Below, piece after piece: positions 55,794 through 64,000 of a DNA stretch of 64,000 bases. The stretch comes from Apodospora peruviana. Lineage: Eukaryota; Ascomycota; Sordariomycetes; Sordariales; Lasiosphaeriaceae. The notes beneath the pieces are model-generated. The model was given only the letters and a program-made list of their open reading frames with translations. It was not told where the DNA came from and did no database searches. The translations under genes and the position numbers were made by a program. Position 1 is the stretch's first letter. Each line of letters starts with the position of its first letter. The stretch is taken from positions 1,860,001-1,924,000 of the forward strand of contig JAUEDM010000007.1 of NCBI GenBank assembly GCA_033439685.1. The letters are read 5' to 3'.

Positions 55794-58234
55794 ATGGTTA
55801 AGTCTTCAGTTCTGGGCTTCCCGTAAGTGATGAGCAATCAGATGGCGATGGGTCGGAAATGGCGGAATTGAGTTGCTTACTGTTGCTTTCCAGCCGTATG
55901 GGAGTCCTTCGCGACCTCAAGAAAGCCAATGAGGCTTACTGGGGCGGCAAGCTCTCACAGTCCGATCTCCTCGCTGAGGGCAAGAGACTTCGGTTGGCGC
56001 ACTGGAAGATCCAAAAGGATGCCGGCGTCGACATCATCCCCTCCAATGACTTCGCCCACTACGACCACGTCCTCGACCACATCCAGCTCTTCAATGTACG
56101 TGGAAACTCCCATTCGTATACAACTAATGACCCGTCAACTAATTCCATTATATAGGCTGTTCCCGAGAGATACAGCTCCCAAAAGCTTGACATCCTCGAT
56201 GAGTACTTTGCCATGGGCCGTGGCCACCAGCAGGGCGGTGTAGATGTCCCCGCTCTGGAGATGGTCAAGTGGTTCGACTCCAACTACCACTACGTGAAGC
56301 CTACCCTTCAGGACAACCAGACCTTCACTCTCGCCAAGGACCCTAAGCCCGTCCGTGAGTTCCTCGAGGCTAAGGAGGCTGGCATTATCACCAGACCTGT
56401 TCTTGTTGGTCCGGTCTCTTTCCTTGCCCTCGGCAAGGCTGACCGTGGCTCCTCCGTCAACCCCATCTCTCTCCTCGACAAGCTCGTTCCCGTCTATGTT
56501 GAGCTTCTGAAGGCGCTCAAGGCTGCTGGTGCCGAGAGCGTCCAGATCGACGAGCCCGTGCTCGTCTATGACCTTGCCGCTGATGTCAAGGCTGCCTTCA
56601 AGCCTGCTTATGAGGCTCTCGGCGCTCTCGGCAGCGCTGCCCCCGCCATCACTGTTGCCACCTATTTCGGTGACATCGTCCACAACTTCGACGTTCTCCC
56701 CGCTTTTGCCAAGATTCAGGGTCTCCATATCGACCTTGTCCGCAACCCCGAGCAGCTTGAGCCCGTTCTCAAGCAGCTCGGCCCCAGCCAGATCCTCTCT
56801 GCTGGTGTTGTTGACGGCAGAAACATCTGGAAGAACAACTTCCAGAAGTCTATCGAGCTGGTCCAGACTGCCATCAAGGCTCTTGGCGAGGACCGCGTTA
56901 TCGTCGCCACCTCCAGCTCTCTCCTTCACACTCCCCACACCTTGGCTAGCGAGAAGAAGCTTCCTGCCGAGGTTTACAACTGGTTCTCTTTCGCTGTGGA
57001 GAAGGTCAAGGAGGTTGGCATCCTTGCTAAGGCTGTCACTGACCCCGAGGCGGTCCGTGCCGAGCTTGATGCCAATGCTGCTGTCATGAAGTCTCGTGCC
57101 GAGTCCACCCGTACCAACGACCCCAAGGTCAAGGAGCGCCAAGCCCAAGTTACCCCTGACATGCACAACCGCAAGTCTACCTTCGAGACTCGCTATGCTC
57201 AACAAAAGACCCACCTCAAGCTTCCCCTCTTCCCTACCACCACCATTGGATCTTTCCCCCAGACCAACGAGATCCGCGTCCAGCGCAACAAATTCACCAA
57301 GGGCGAGATCACCCAGGAGCAGTACGACGAGTTCATCAAGAAGGAGATCGACTATGCCGTCAAGATCCAAGATGAGCTTGATCTCGATGTCTACGTTCAC
57401 GGTGAGCCTGAGCGTAACGACATGGTTCAATACTTCGGTGAGCGTCTTGAGGGATATGTATTCACCACCCACGCTTGGGTTCAGTCTTACGGCTCCCGCT
57501 GTGTCCGCCCACCCATCATCGTCGGCGATATCTCTCGCCCGCTTCCCATGACCGTCAAAGAGTCCAAGTACGCCGCGTCGGTCTCCAAGAAGCCCATGAA
57601 GGGCATGCTTACTGGCCCCGTCACCTGCCTCCGGTGGTCTTTCCCCCGTGTTGATGTCCACCAGTCTGTCCAGTGCCAGCAGCTTGCTCTCGCTCTTCGC
57701 GATGAGGTTGTTGACCTTGAGAAGAACGGTATCTTCGTCATCCAGGTCGACGAGCCTGCTCTGCGTGAGGGCCTTCCCCTCCGCAAGGGATCCGAGCGTG
57801 ACGCCTACCTCCAGTGGGCCGTCGACAGCTTCAAGCTCGCCACCGCCGGTGTTGAGGACTCCACCCAGATTCACTCTCACTTCTGCTACTCCGAGTTCCA
57901 GGACTTTTTCCATGCCATTGCGGCCCTGGATGCTGATGTTCTCTCCATCGAGAACTCCAAGTCCGACGCCAAGCTCCTCAAGGTCTTCATTGATGAGGAC
58001 TACCCCCGTCACATCGGCCCCGGTGTCTACGACATCCACTCCCCTCGTGTTCCCAACGAGGAGGAGTTCAAGCAGCGCATCCAGGAGATGCTGCAGTACC
58101 TTCGCCCCGATCAGCTCTGGATCAACCCTGACTGTGGCCTGAAGACCCGCAAGTGGGACGAGGTCAAGGGTGCCCTCACCCACATGGTCAACGCCGCCAA
58201 GTACTTCCGTGAGCAGTACAAGGACAAGGCTTAG
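55794..58234 (+). CDS. MET6: MET6/MetE, cobalamin-independent methionine synthase
   Basis: Three exons, 55794-55822, 55894-56095 and 56156-58234, 769 residues. The enzyme moves a methyl group from 5-methyltetrahydropteroyl-triglutamate to homocysteine to make methionine in the cytosol. The start MVKSSVLGFPRMGVLRDLKK is assembled across intron 1 (71 nt). The N-terminal barrel is followed by the catalytic C-terminal barrel, beginning around FPTTTIGSFPQT. The zinc ligands are all present: H652, C654, E676 and C737, each exactly 11 residues after the E. coli ligands H641, C643, E665 and C726. Codon use is strongly biased to C-ending codons, as in very highly expressed genes, which leaves a long chance open frame on the opposite strand. 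Intron 2 is 60 nt; its only in-frame stop is the TAG of its own acceptor. Convergent with GPI13. Confidence 0.98.
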
Positions 58235-59372
58235 ACTTTCCTAATTGATAAATAAGGATGGGACAGCAGGTGCTTTGTCCGGATTTTTTTCAACAGCATT
58301 AGCATTTCAAGAGGTTGGGTTTTCTAACGGTTTTTAAAACGGATGATAAATGATACCTCAAAAGCGCCATTCTCAACTCGGCGTTGTGGGCAAGGGGAAA
58401 ATCCGGATTTTGTTTTCAACAGCATTAGCATGATGAGGGCCGCCATTCTCAACAAGGCGTTGGCGGTCATGGGCAGTGAAAAGGTGTTCTTTGCTTTTTG
58501 GGTTTCGCGATGTGGGACGGTTACAAGATACCAGATGACAGCTACGAACTGCAATCTTCAACAAGATGCAATTGTTCTTGGCATTGTTCAGGGACTGCCT
58601 TTCAGGAGGCATGGGGATGAGGCCCTCCAAGGTGGCTTGGAAAGTGGTGGGAGGAGATGGTCGACAGATCATGTTAAATATAATATGGGAGATGGTTCAA
58701 GTATTCTTGGGTCTTATCACCCAATCAATACAAGCAGTTAATCAAGTAAAAATGGTCTTTCTCCATCTGTACGAGCTTGTTGTACATCTGTGGCTGTCTG
58801 TGGTCAGAACATTGAAAATCCGTCCTTGCACGGGCGTTGTACTGGGTTATTATTATCCTCATAACTTCTCTAAAAAAATGCGGACACTCACGGCAATCAA
58901 AACTCACCCCGAGTTCATACATTGTAGTAAAGAGAGACCCCGTCCGTTAACGCGCAGACATGTAAAATAAAACTCTTTAATGAGAGCAGACGGGAGTTAT
59001 TCATCACTCTGTCAGTACCTTCGTAAGGTAGGTTTATCCCAAACGCCACCCGTTCACCCTTCAAAGGTATGGTCTAGTAGTTGCCCTCTACTCTGGTACT
59101 TATTATTATATGATACGTACTCCGTTTACCATTTTTATCAGGCAGAATTCTACCCTTTTCTGGTCACCCAGGTGTCATAGCATCCTTTTTCTCTGCGACA
59201 CACACACAAGCAATGCCATACAATATTTGAATTATCCATCCTTTTCTCTCGTTGCCATCGGTAGATCGATCCAATCGAAGAAAAGAACAACACTTCTTAT
59301 GCAAAGTCCTCTCTCACCTAACAGCCAAACAACCCCCTTTTTTATGCGGCTGTTGTGTTCACATTCATTTAT
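58235..59372. other. Convergent spacer MET6 / GPI13
   Basis: 1.1 kb with two 3' ends. The first 230 bp carry an internal duplication (58278-58462). AT-rich after about 58840. GTAAGGTAGGTT occurs at 59023-59034. No gene was recognised. Confidence 0.6.
58278..58462. repeat. Interleaved imperfect direct repeats (A-B-A-B)
   Basis: Repeat A, TCCGGATTTT(G)TTTTCAAC followed by AGCATTAGCAT, lies at 58278-58305 and 58402-58431. Repeat B, CGCCATTCTCAAC then GGCGTTG, lies at 58365-58386 and 58441-58462 (20 of 22 bases identical). The order is A-B-A-B but the spacings differ, as if a tandem duplication had later lost about 50 bp. Confidence 0.85.
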
Positions 59373-62300
59373 TTATTCCACCCACCCAAAAACCTCACCG
59401 ATAGCCATGGTATTACACCTCGCGCCCGCCAGCGCAATCACGATCCCAAACAAGTCCACAACCAGCAACACTGCGGCGGCAGTCATGAACCTGGGGCAGA
59501 AGACGCGGTACAGCATCAAGTGTCGCCTCAAATGTCCAGCCCAAGCCATGGTCGCGAGCGCCTCGACGGCGAAATAGGCAAGAAAAAGCCCGTACGCTCT
59601 ACTCAGAAGGACGAGCAGCCCTTTGCGCTGGGGGCTCACCTTCCACAGCACCAGCAAGGGTACCGTCGCGACGGCAAGGATCTGCCCACCAAAGGTGTTG
59701 AGGGCGACCACGATTGGGCTCCAGGGGTACCGAATCGTGAAGAGCGGGATAAAGGCGCTGTCCCACTGGATGGTGCTCAGCACGGCCTGGTGGCCCGTCT
59801 TGAAAAAATGGAAATTGCCGAGGACGGCGAGCATGACGGGGCCGATGGCTTCGAACGTTAGGGAGTTGAAGTCGAGGATCTCGACCAGCGACAGGACCTG
59901 CCACATCATGATGGCCAGCGCGCCGCCGCCCATCGGCTTGGACAACAGAAAACACGCAGCAAGGATGTTGAGGGGCAGCAGGAGGTACCGCGCGCCGTGG
60001 GCGTTGCCGTAGCCGAGCACGGTCACCTGGGCCGTGCCGAGCTGGCGCGCGGCCGTGAGGATCGAGACGCACGGCGGCGCCCAGACAAACGCCGTCGTAC
60101 CGGCCACCAGGGCCAGTCCCAGAATCGTCTGGGCAAGGTAGACGCTGAGCGTCTTGAGCGTGTTTGCCGGCAAGCCGGGGAACCAGTTGCCGTTGTCGGC
60201 GGCGTCGAGGGCCCAGTAGGCCGCCGCCATAAAGAGGCCGGTGCGGAAGACGTAACCAATCCACGCGGGCGCGAGGCCCTCGTACGAGCGAGAGGGCACG
60301 AGGTACGCCTTGATGATGGATGGAAGGACCAGGAACACGACAAAGGGTATAGCGAGCTGCCACGGCGCCGAGGTCGACGAGGTCGCCGACGCGTAGTAGG
60401 TGGATCTGCAGTAGGGCATTTGTTCCTCGCGACAGAGCTTGGAGAAGGAGGCGAGCCGGCCGAGCAGCACGAATAGGATGGAGTGGTATATGCTGAGGTA
60501 ACGGTCAGCAAGGTTGGGCAGCCGGATCGCGGCCAAGGCCGTGGCGAAGCCAAATGTCGCGATGAAGAAGAGCAGGATCGAGTCTTCCCAGATCGTATAG
60601 GAATTCGAAGCAAATCCAACGGACTGGCTGACGGTAAAGACCACCGCCATCCAGCCCCAGACCGTCTTGGGTATCAGGTTGACCAGTGTTTCTTTGGATT
60701 CGTACATGGTCACCAGGACCGTCGCGGTGCTCGTTAATGCCGCAAAGCCCGCGCCGCGATACCAATCTCCTACCCCGGAGATGAACGACTGCAGCACGCC
60801 ACCGCCGAAAATGGGCAATGCGCCGAGGAGCGCAGCACCGACAAATGTCTTGTCCATATTGCGAGCAGAGATTATCTCCGCATCCGCCTTCACACCTTGC
60901 ATCTCCAGGCTCTTCTCGGCAAGATCGAGCTCCGGGTCGTCGACAGCCCCACTGTCGTCCTCTGCTCCCTTGGTCACGTACACGAGAAGGGTGAAAACTC
61001 CGGCAGTCATAACAGCGATTCCAAGAGCCATGTTCTTGATATCAAATTGCGCCCAAAGACTCTTGCATCGCGCCAGCGTCTCTTGCTGATAGTCCGCAAA
61101 AGCCGAGTAAACGGCGGCCCATTTATCCTTGGCCCCTCCTCTCTTGCTGTGAGTTGTTGACAGGAGCTCTTCAGCCTTGGCCCAGAACTCAGCAGGCGAG
61201 TCGGGGGTTGTGTTGGATTCCTTGATGCCCTGGGCAGCGAAATAAGACGCCTGGTAGCGCTTGATACCGGCGGCCGCGGTGCTCTCCGCGGCAGCGAGGT
61301 TATCCCAAGCCGTACCGGCCGCACCGGCAAAGGCTTCCTCGATCGGCCGGCCGAGGTTATTATACGGGATCGGGATGCCCAACAACAGCGCGAGGGTCGG
61401 GACCAGGTCGATCTGGTTCACGGGCCGGATCTTGGCGGTCGCCGGAGGTGTGGCGAACTCGCTCTTCGTCCTGCCAAATACAGAATTCGGGGAGTACATC
61501 CACAGCGCCGCCTCGACCTCGTCGTCGCTCTCGCCGCCGTGGTCGCCCTTGCTGTCCATGCCGTGATCTCCCATGACAATCAAGACGGTCTTATCGTCTA
61601 TGGTGACCGCCAAATCCCTGATGAATGTGTCCATCTGCGCGAGTTTCGCAGTCATATTGCCGTGATCCGGCCCGTAACGGTGACCGGCATGGTCCACGCC
61701 CAAACAATGTGCGATCAAAAGATCCCAATCGTTTTTCCTGTTCATCAGGGGAAAGATGTGCTCGATGACCCCGTTGTCGACGGTATGTAAATCCCAGACA
61801 TTAAAGCTGTCATAGCTTTTGCTCATGTCGGCCTCGAAATAACCCGGGAAGAGCGCGTCCCAGGTGTCGTCGCCGAGGTGCACGATCCGCTTCCCCGCAT
61901 CCCGGAGCTGCATCAGCAGGTTATCCTCCTCGATCGCGGTGCCGGCGAAGCTGGTGCCGACATCCACAAACGTGGGCAGGGTGCCGGTCGTCAGCCCCTT
62001 CAGCCTCTGTAGCGTGGCCGTCGGCGGATCTGCGATGAACGGCCGCAGGAACGAATTGTTCGGCGACCGCAGGGCGGTATCGTACATGAACGGGAACGCG
62101 TTGTGAAATTTAGCGTCGTCGTCGACGGGGATCGTAAAGTCGTAGCGCAGCGCATCGATCACGACCACCACGGCACGCTCAAACGTCTTTGGGTGCCAGC
62201 AGCCACCGTCCACCGTGCCTTTGCCCTTCCACGCCGGAAGGATCTCGTTACCCGTCGTCGGCGGAGCGTCGCAGCTCGACTTCTCATCCAGCATCAGGCG

Positions 62301-62600
62301 CGTCAGCAGGAAACCGCTGGTGAAATAGGCGAGGCCGACGACGTGGATGGTCAACATCCACACCCAGAAGGCCACGTTCCATAGCCAACGCTTCTCGTAG
62401 CTCGCCTTGCGCCGCGCCTCGAGGGCTTCTCGCTGCCGGTCCTGCAGGCTGGATCGCTCCTGCTCCTGCTGAATGTCCTCGTGTGCCTTGGTCGCATCTT
62501 CCACCTCTTTTGCGCGCTTGGCCGTGGCGAATTGGGCGGCGACGGTCTTGTAGTCGGGCGCGGGGGGTGCCTTTGTCGGCACTGGCTGCGGCGGCGGCAT
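59373..62600 (-). CDS. GPI13: GPI13 (PIG-O), GPI ethanolamine-phosphate transferase 3
   Basis: One exon of 1075 residues, a usual length. In the ER membrane Gpi13 adds ethanolamine phosphate to the third mannose of the GPI precursor, the group later joined to proteins. A charged cytosolic N-terminus (1-70) precedes membrane segment 1 (about 74-98). The lumenal alkaline-phosphatase-type domain follows: VVVVIDALRYDFTIP (D149 as metal ligand), the TTGTLPTFVD segment with the likely catalytic threonine, a metal-site DHAGHRYGPDH, and VMGDHGM. From about residue 530 the chain is mostly hydrophobic, with many membrane helices to the C-terminus. The start at 62600 is an ATG followed by a proline-rich leader; no intron is needed. 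The antisense frames across it are shadows of GC-rich codons. Confidence 0.95.
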   Translation of the reverse strand: MPPPQPVPTKAPPAPDYKTVAAQFATAKRAKEVEDATKAHEDIQQEQERSSLQDRQREALEARRKASYEKRWLWNVAFWVWMLTIHVVGLAYFTSGFLLTRLMLDEKSSCDAPPTTGNEILPAWKGKGTVDGGCWHPKTFERAVVVVIDALRYDFTIPVDDDAKFHNAFPFMYDTALRSPNNSFLRPFIADPPTATLQRLKGLTTGTLPTFVDVGTSFAGTAIEEDNLLMQLRDAGKRIVHLGDDTWDALFPGYFEADMSKSYDSFNVWDLHTVDNGVIEHIFPLMNRKNDWDLLIAHCLGVDHAGHRYGPDHGNMTAKLAQMDTFIRDLAVTIDDKTVLIVMGDHGMDSKGDHGGESDDEVEAALWMYSPNSVFGRTKSEFATPPATAKIRPVNQIDLVPTLALLLGIPIPYNNLGRPIEEAFAGAAGTAWDNLAAAESTAAAGIKRYQASYFAAQGIKESNTTPDSPAEFWAKAEELLSTTHSKRGGAKDKWAAVYSAFADYQQETLARCKSLWAQFDIKNMALGIAVMTAGVFTLLVYVTKGAEDDSGAVDDPELDLAEKSLEMQGVKADAEIISARNMDKTFVGAALLGALPIFGGGVLQSFISGVGDWYRGAGFAALTSTATVLVTMYESKETLVNLIPKTVWGWMAVVFTVSQSVGFASNSYTIWEDSILLFFIATFGFATALAAIRLPNLADRYLSIYHSILFVLLGRLASFSKLCREEQMPYCRSTYYASATSSTSAPWQLAIPFVVFLVLPSIIKAYLVPSRSYEGLAPAWIGYVFRTGLFMAAAYWALDAADNGNWFPGLPANTLKTLSVYLAQTILGLALVAGTTAFVWAPPCVSILTAARQLGTAQVTVLGYGNAHGARYLLLPLNILAACFLLSKPMGGGALAIMMWQVLSLVEILDFNSLTFEAIGPVMLAVLGNFHFFKTGHQAVLSTIQWDSAFIPLFTIRYPWSPIVVALNTFGGQILAVATVPLLVLWKVSPQRKGLLVLLSRAYGLFLAYFAVEALATMAWAGHLRRHLMLYRVFCPRFMTAAAVLLVVDLFGIVIALAGARCNTMAIGEVFGWVE

Positions 62601-63713
62601 CTTGAGCGTGGAGAGGATAGTAGTTGCGCACGTGGCCCGGAGGTTCCGGCGGCGGCGGTGGTGGGGGGAACTCGAAGTTGGGAATCCAATAGGTAATTAC
62701 GTAGAAAGAAAAGGGAAGCAGAATAGAAATTAAGAAAGGAGAGCCCGAGGAGAGAGAGAAGGGGGCAAGTGGATATCCGATCAAGAAATCGTAATTGCCA
62801 TTGGGCTTGGTCAATGGGCGTCTTCAGAGACAAGCGGAAAGAGTCAAATGCGTCATTTTGAAGCCCGTCATTTAGGTGGTCTGTAATTGTTAAGATTTTT
62901 GGGTTGATTTTTTTAATCTTTTCTGGATAGCTCGGAGCTCTGAGCGAGATCGAAGCTCCAAAAAGATGGAGAAGATGTCGTCTCTCCACCGCGTCTCGGC
63001 TGGCAGCTCCTCCAGAAGAACATTGCGCTTAGTATGAACGGCTGCCAGTGGCAGCTGTGACGACTGAAACCCTAACCCGTGCCTCTCGTGCACCGGACGC
63101 CGATTGGAGAGACTCGGAAGTGCATGGCGAAACTATGAAGGTTCATCAATGTCAACATTGACGTGAGCTCCACAGCTTCTTCGAACCCGAGCTAGTGTTC
63201 TCTAGGTATGCTTCAACGAGCCAGCGATGAGTTGGTAGTCATTTTTGCTCAAAGAGAGCGTGGAATAGTAATTATACAATACTAGAATAGCGATACATCA
63301 TACATAGTACCTATGCTACAAGTCCTCCGATGCTGCCCTACATGCGGTTCAACCGATGGGCGGCTGCCTTTTCTCCCAAAAGATCCCACCAAACGAAAGT
63401 TCCAACTCAGAACATATGACGCTGGAACTGCAGCGTGATGAAGATATGTACAGGGGTATCTCGAGGGAGAGGTGCGCCGACCCATCCCTCTCCTCAGTGC
63501 TCTGTCCGGGGCGCCAGGATGGGAGGCGTCGGACACGGCATGAATTAGAGTATTCGAATTAAAAATAGCATTGGCTGTGTTTGTGTGGGTATTGTTCGTT
63601 TCCCATCCACGCCTCAAAACTCCAGCACCATCAAGTCGTAAGAAATCTCAATGCTGCAATATACCGAGTGCTAGTAGCGGTGCCGAAAAGAGGTGATTCA
63701 GTGTGTTGGGCGA
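62601..63713. other. Intergenic region upstream of GPI13
   Basis: 1.1 kb between the GPI13 start and the stop of the last gene, both on the minus strand. It includes the GPI13 promoter (a CT-rich run on the gene strand at about 62745-62770). No coding frame of protein character or RNA gene was seen. Confidence 0.6.
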
Positions 63714-64000
63714 TTAGCGGAACTCCTTCTCGCGAAGGCCGCCAATCTTGTCCATATCGATGGCGTAGAATTTTGCGCTGCTCTCCTTCTCGTAGGCAGG
63801 GAGCTGCTCCTCGTGCAGAGGCTCGAGGCCGACGGTGGTGTCGCCAACCCGGACAACGACCACGCGGCCGCTCTTGGGGCGGCCTTGGTCGTCCTGCTCG
63901 TCGGGGAAGGTTATGTGAATCTCGGGAACATTGTCGGGAGAATGGGGAGGAGATCGAGGGTTCGCAAGCATGGGCTGGCCGTCCTTGCCGAAGACAATGA
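63714..64000 (-). CDS. C-terminus of an unrecognised protein, cut by window edge
   Basis: The frame is open from the window edge to a TAA at 63716-63714 and shows the last 94 residues; the start lies outside. I recognise no named family. The composition is clearly coding: a proline-rich link (ANPRSPPHSPDNVP), then a beta-rich segment EIHITFPDE ... GRVVVVRVGDTTVGLEPL, and an end with LPAYEK and FYAIDMDKIGGLREKEFR. The strand-like VVVVRVGDTTVGLEPL suggests a small folded domain. Downstream is the 1.1-kb region before GPI13 on the same strand. Function not assigned. Confidence 0.8.
   Translation of the reverse strand, partial: IVFGKDGQPMLANPRSPPHSPDNVPEIHITFPDEQDDQGRPKSGRVVVVRVGDTTVGLEPLHEEQLPAYEKESSAKFYAIDMDKIGGLREKEFR

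Noticed and set aside
56135..58183. 682-codon open frame antisense to MET6
   Set aside because: It mirrors MET6 exactly. Strong preference for C-ending codons in a highly expressed gene removes antisense stops; the translation is L/V/D/G-rich and family-free, while the sense strand has all zinc ligands.
59599..60363. 254-codon frame inside GPI13 in another frame
   Set aside because: Arginine/proline-rich product of GC-rich codons; the other frame codes conserved membrane helices.

Overview
This window is genomic DNA of a filamentous ascomycete, most probably a Sordariomycete (Sordariales-like). The basis is short introns (49 to 197 nt, usually GTAAGT/GTRNGT donors, CTAAC/CTGAC branch sites and YAG acceptors), protein sequences typical of Pezizomycotina, no operons, and long gene-free gaps. 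I recognise 17 genes with confidence in their existence (two cut by the window edges) plus one weak candidate. I found no tRNA, rRNA, CRISPR array, intact transposon or secondary-metabolite cluster. The content is core eukaryotic machinery, not an accessory island.

Layout. 1-7.2 kb: NOC3 (minus, runs off the left edge) and UTP10 (plus) are head to head, two ribosome-biogenesis genes sharing a 513-bp promoter. 8.6-12.1 kb: an EST1/SMG7-type protein (minus). 12.9-17.1 kb: a compact block with a ZNF511-like zinc-finger protein (plus), the splicing factor BUD31 (minus), complex I subunit NDUFA6/B14 (plus) and RPC19, the shared subunit of RNA polymerases I and III (minus). 17.1-22.4 kb: a gene-poor gap. 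22.4-23.8 kb: an uncharacterised basic nuclear-type protein with a phospho-SUMO motif. 26.7-36.0 kb: two minus-strand Ser/Thr kinases, HAL4/SAT4-like and CaMKK/Ssp1-like, separated by 5 kb without a gene. 37.3-42.3 kb: BET5 (TRAPP), PEX3 (peroxisome biogenesis) and ATG101 (autophagy initiation). 44.0-46.3 kb: a forkhead factor (HCM1/Sep1 type). 50.2-54.6 kb: PAN1 (endocytic actin patch). 55.8-58.2 kb: MET6 (methionine synthase). 59.4-62.6 kb: GPI13 (GPI-anchor ethanolamine-phosphate transferase). 63.7-64.0 kb: C-terminus of an unrecognised protein.

Most genes carry introns; I rebuilt the exons by hand from reading frame, splice signals and family conservation, and every model closes to a whole number of codons. 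Two introns (UTP10 intron 2 and RPC19 intron 3) are multiples of three without a stop and would be read as coding by a naive translation. Several functional groupings (NOC3/UTP10/RPC19 in ribosome production; BET5/PEX3/ATG101 in membrane traffic and organelle turnover) are adjacent, but only NOC3-UTP10 and PEX3-ATG101 share a divergent promoter. No exciting new system is evident; the best leads are the stop-less introns, an odd 3' splice site in BET5, a 12-nt terminal exon in NDUFA6, the phospho-SUMO site in the uncharacterised protein, and a dispersed intergenic TACCTTACCTACC-type motif.
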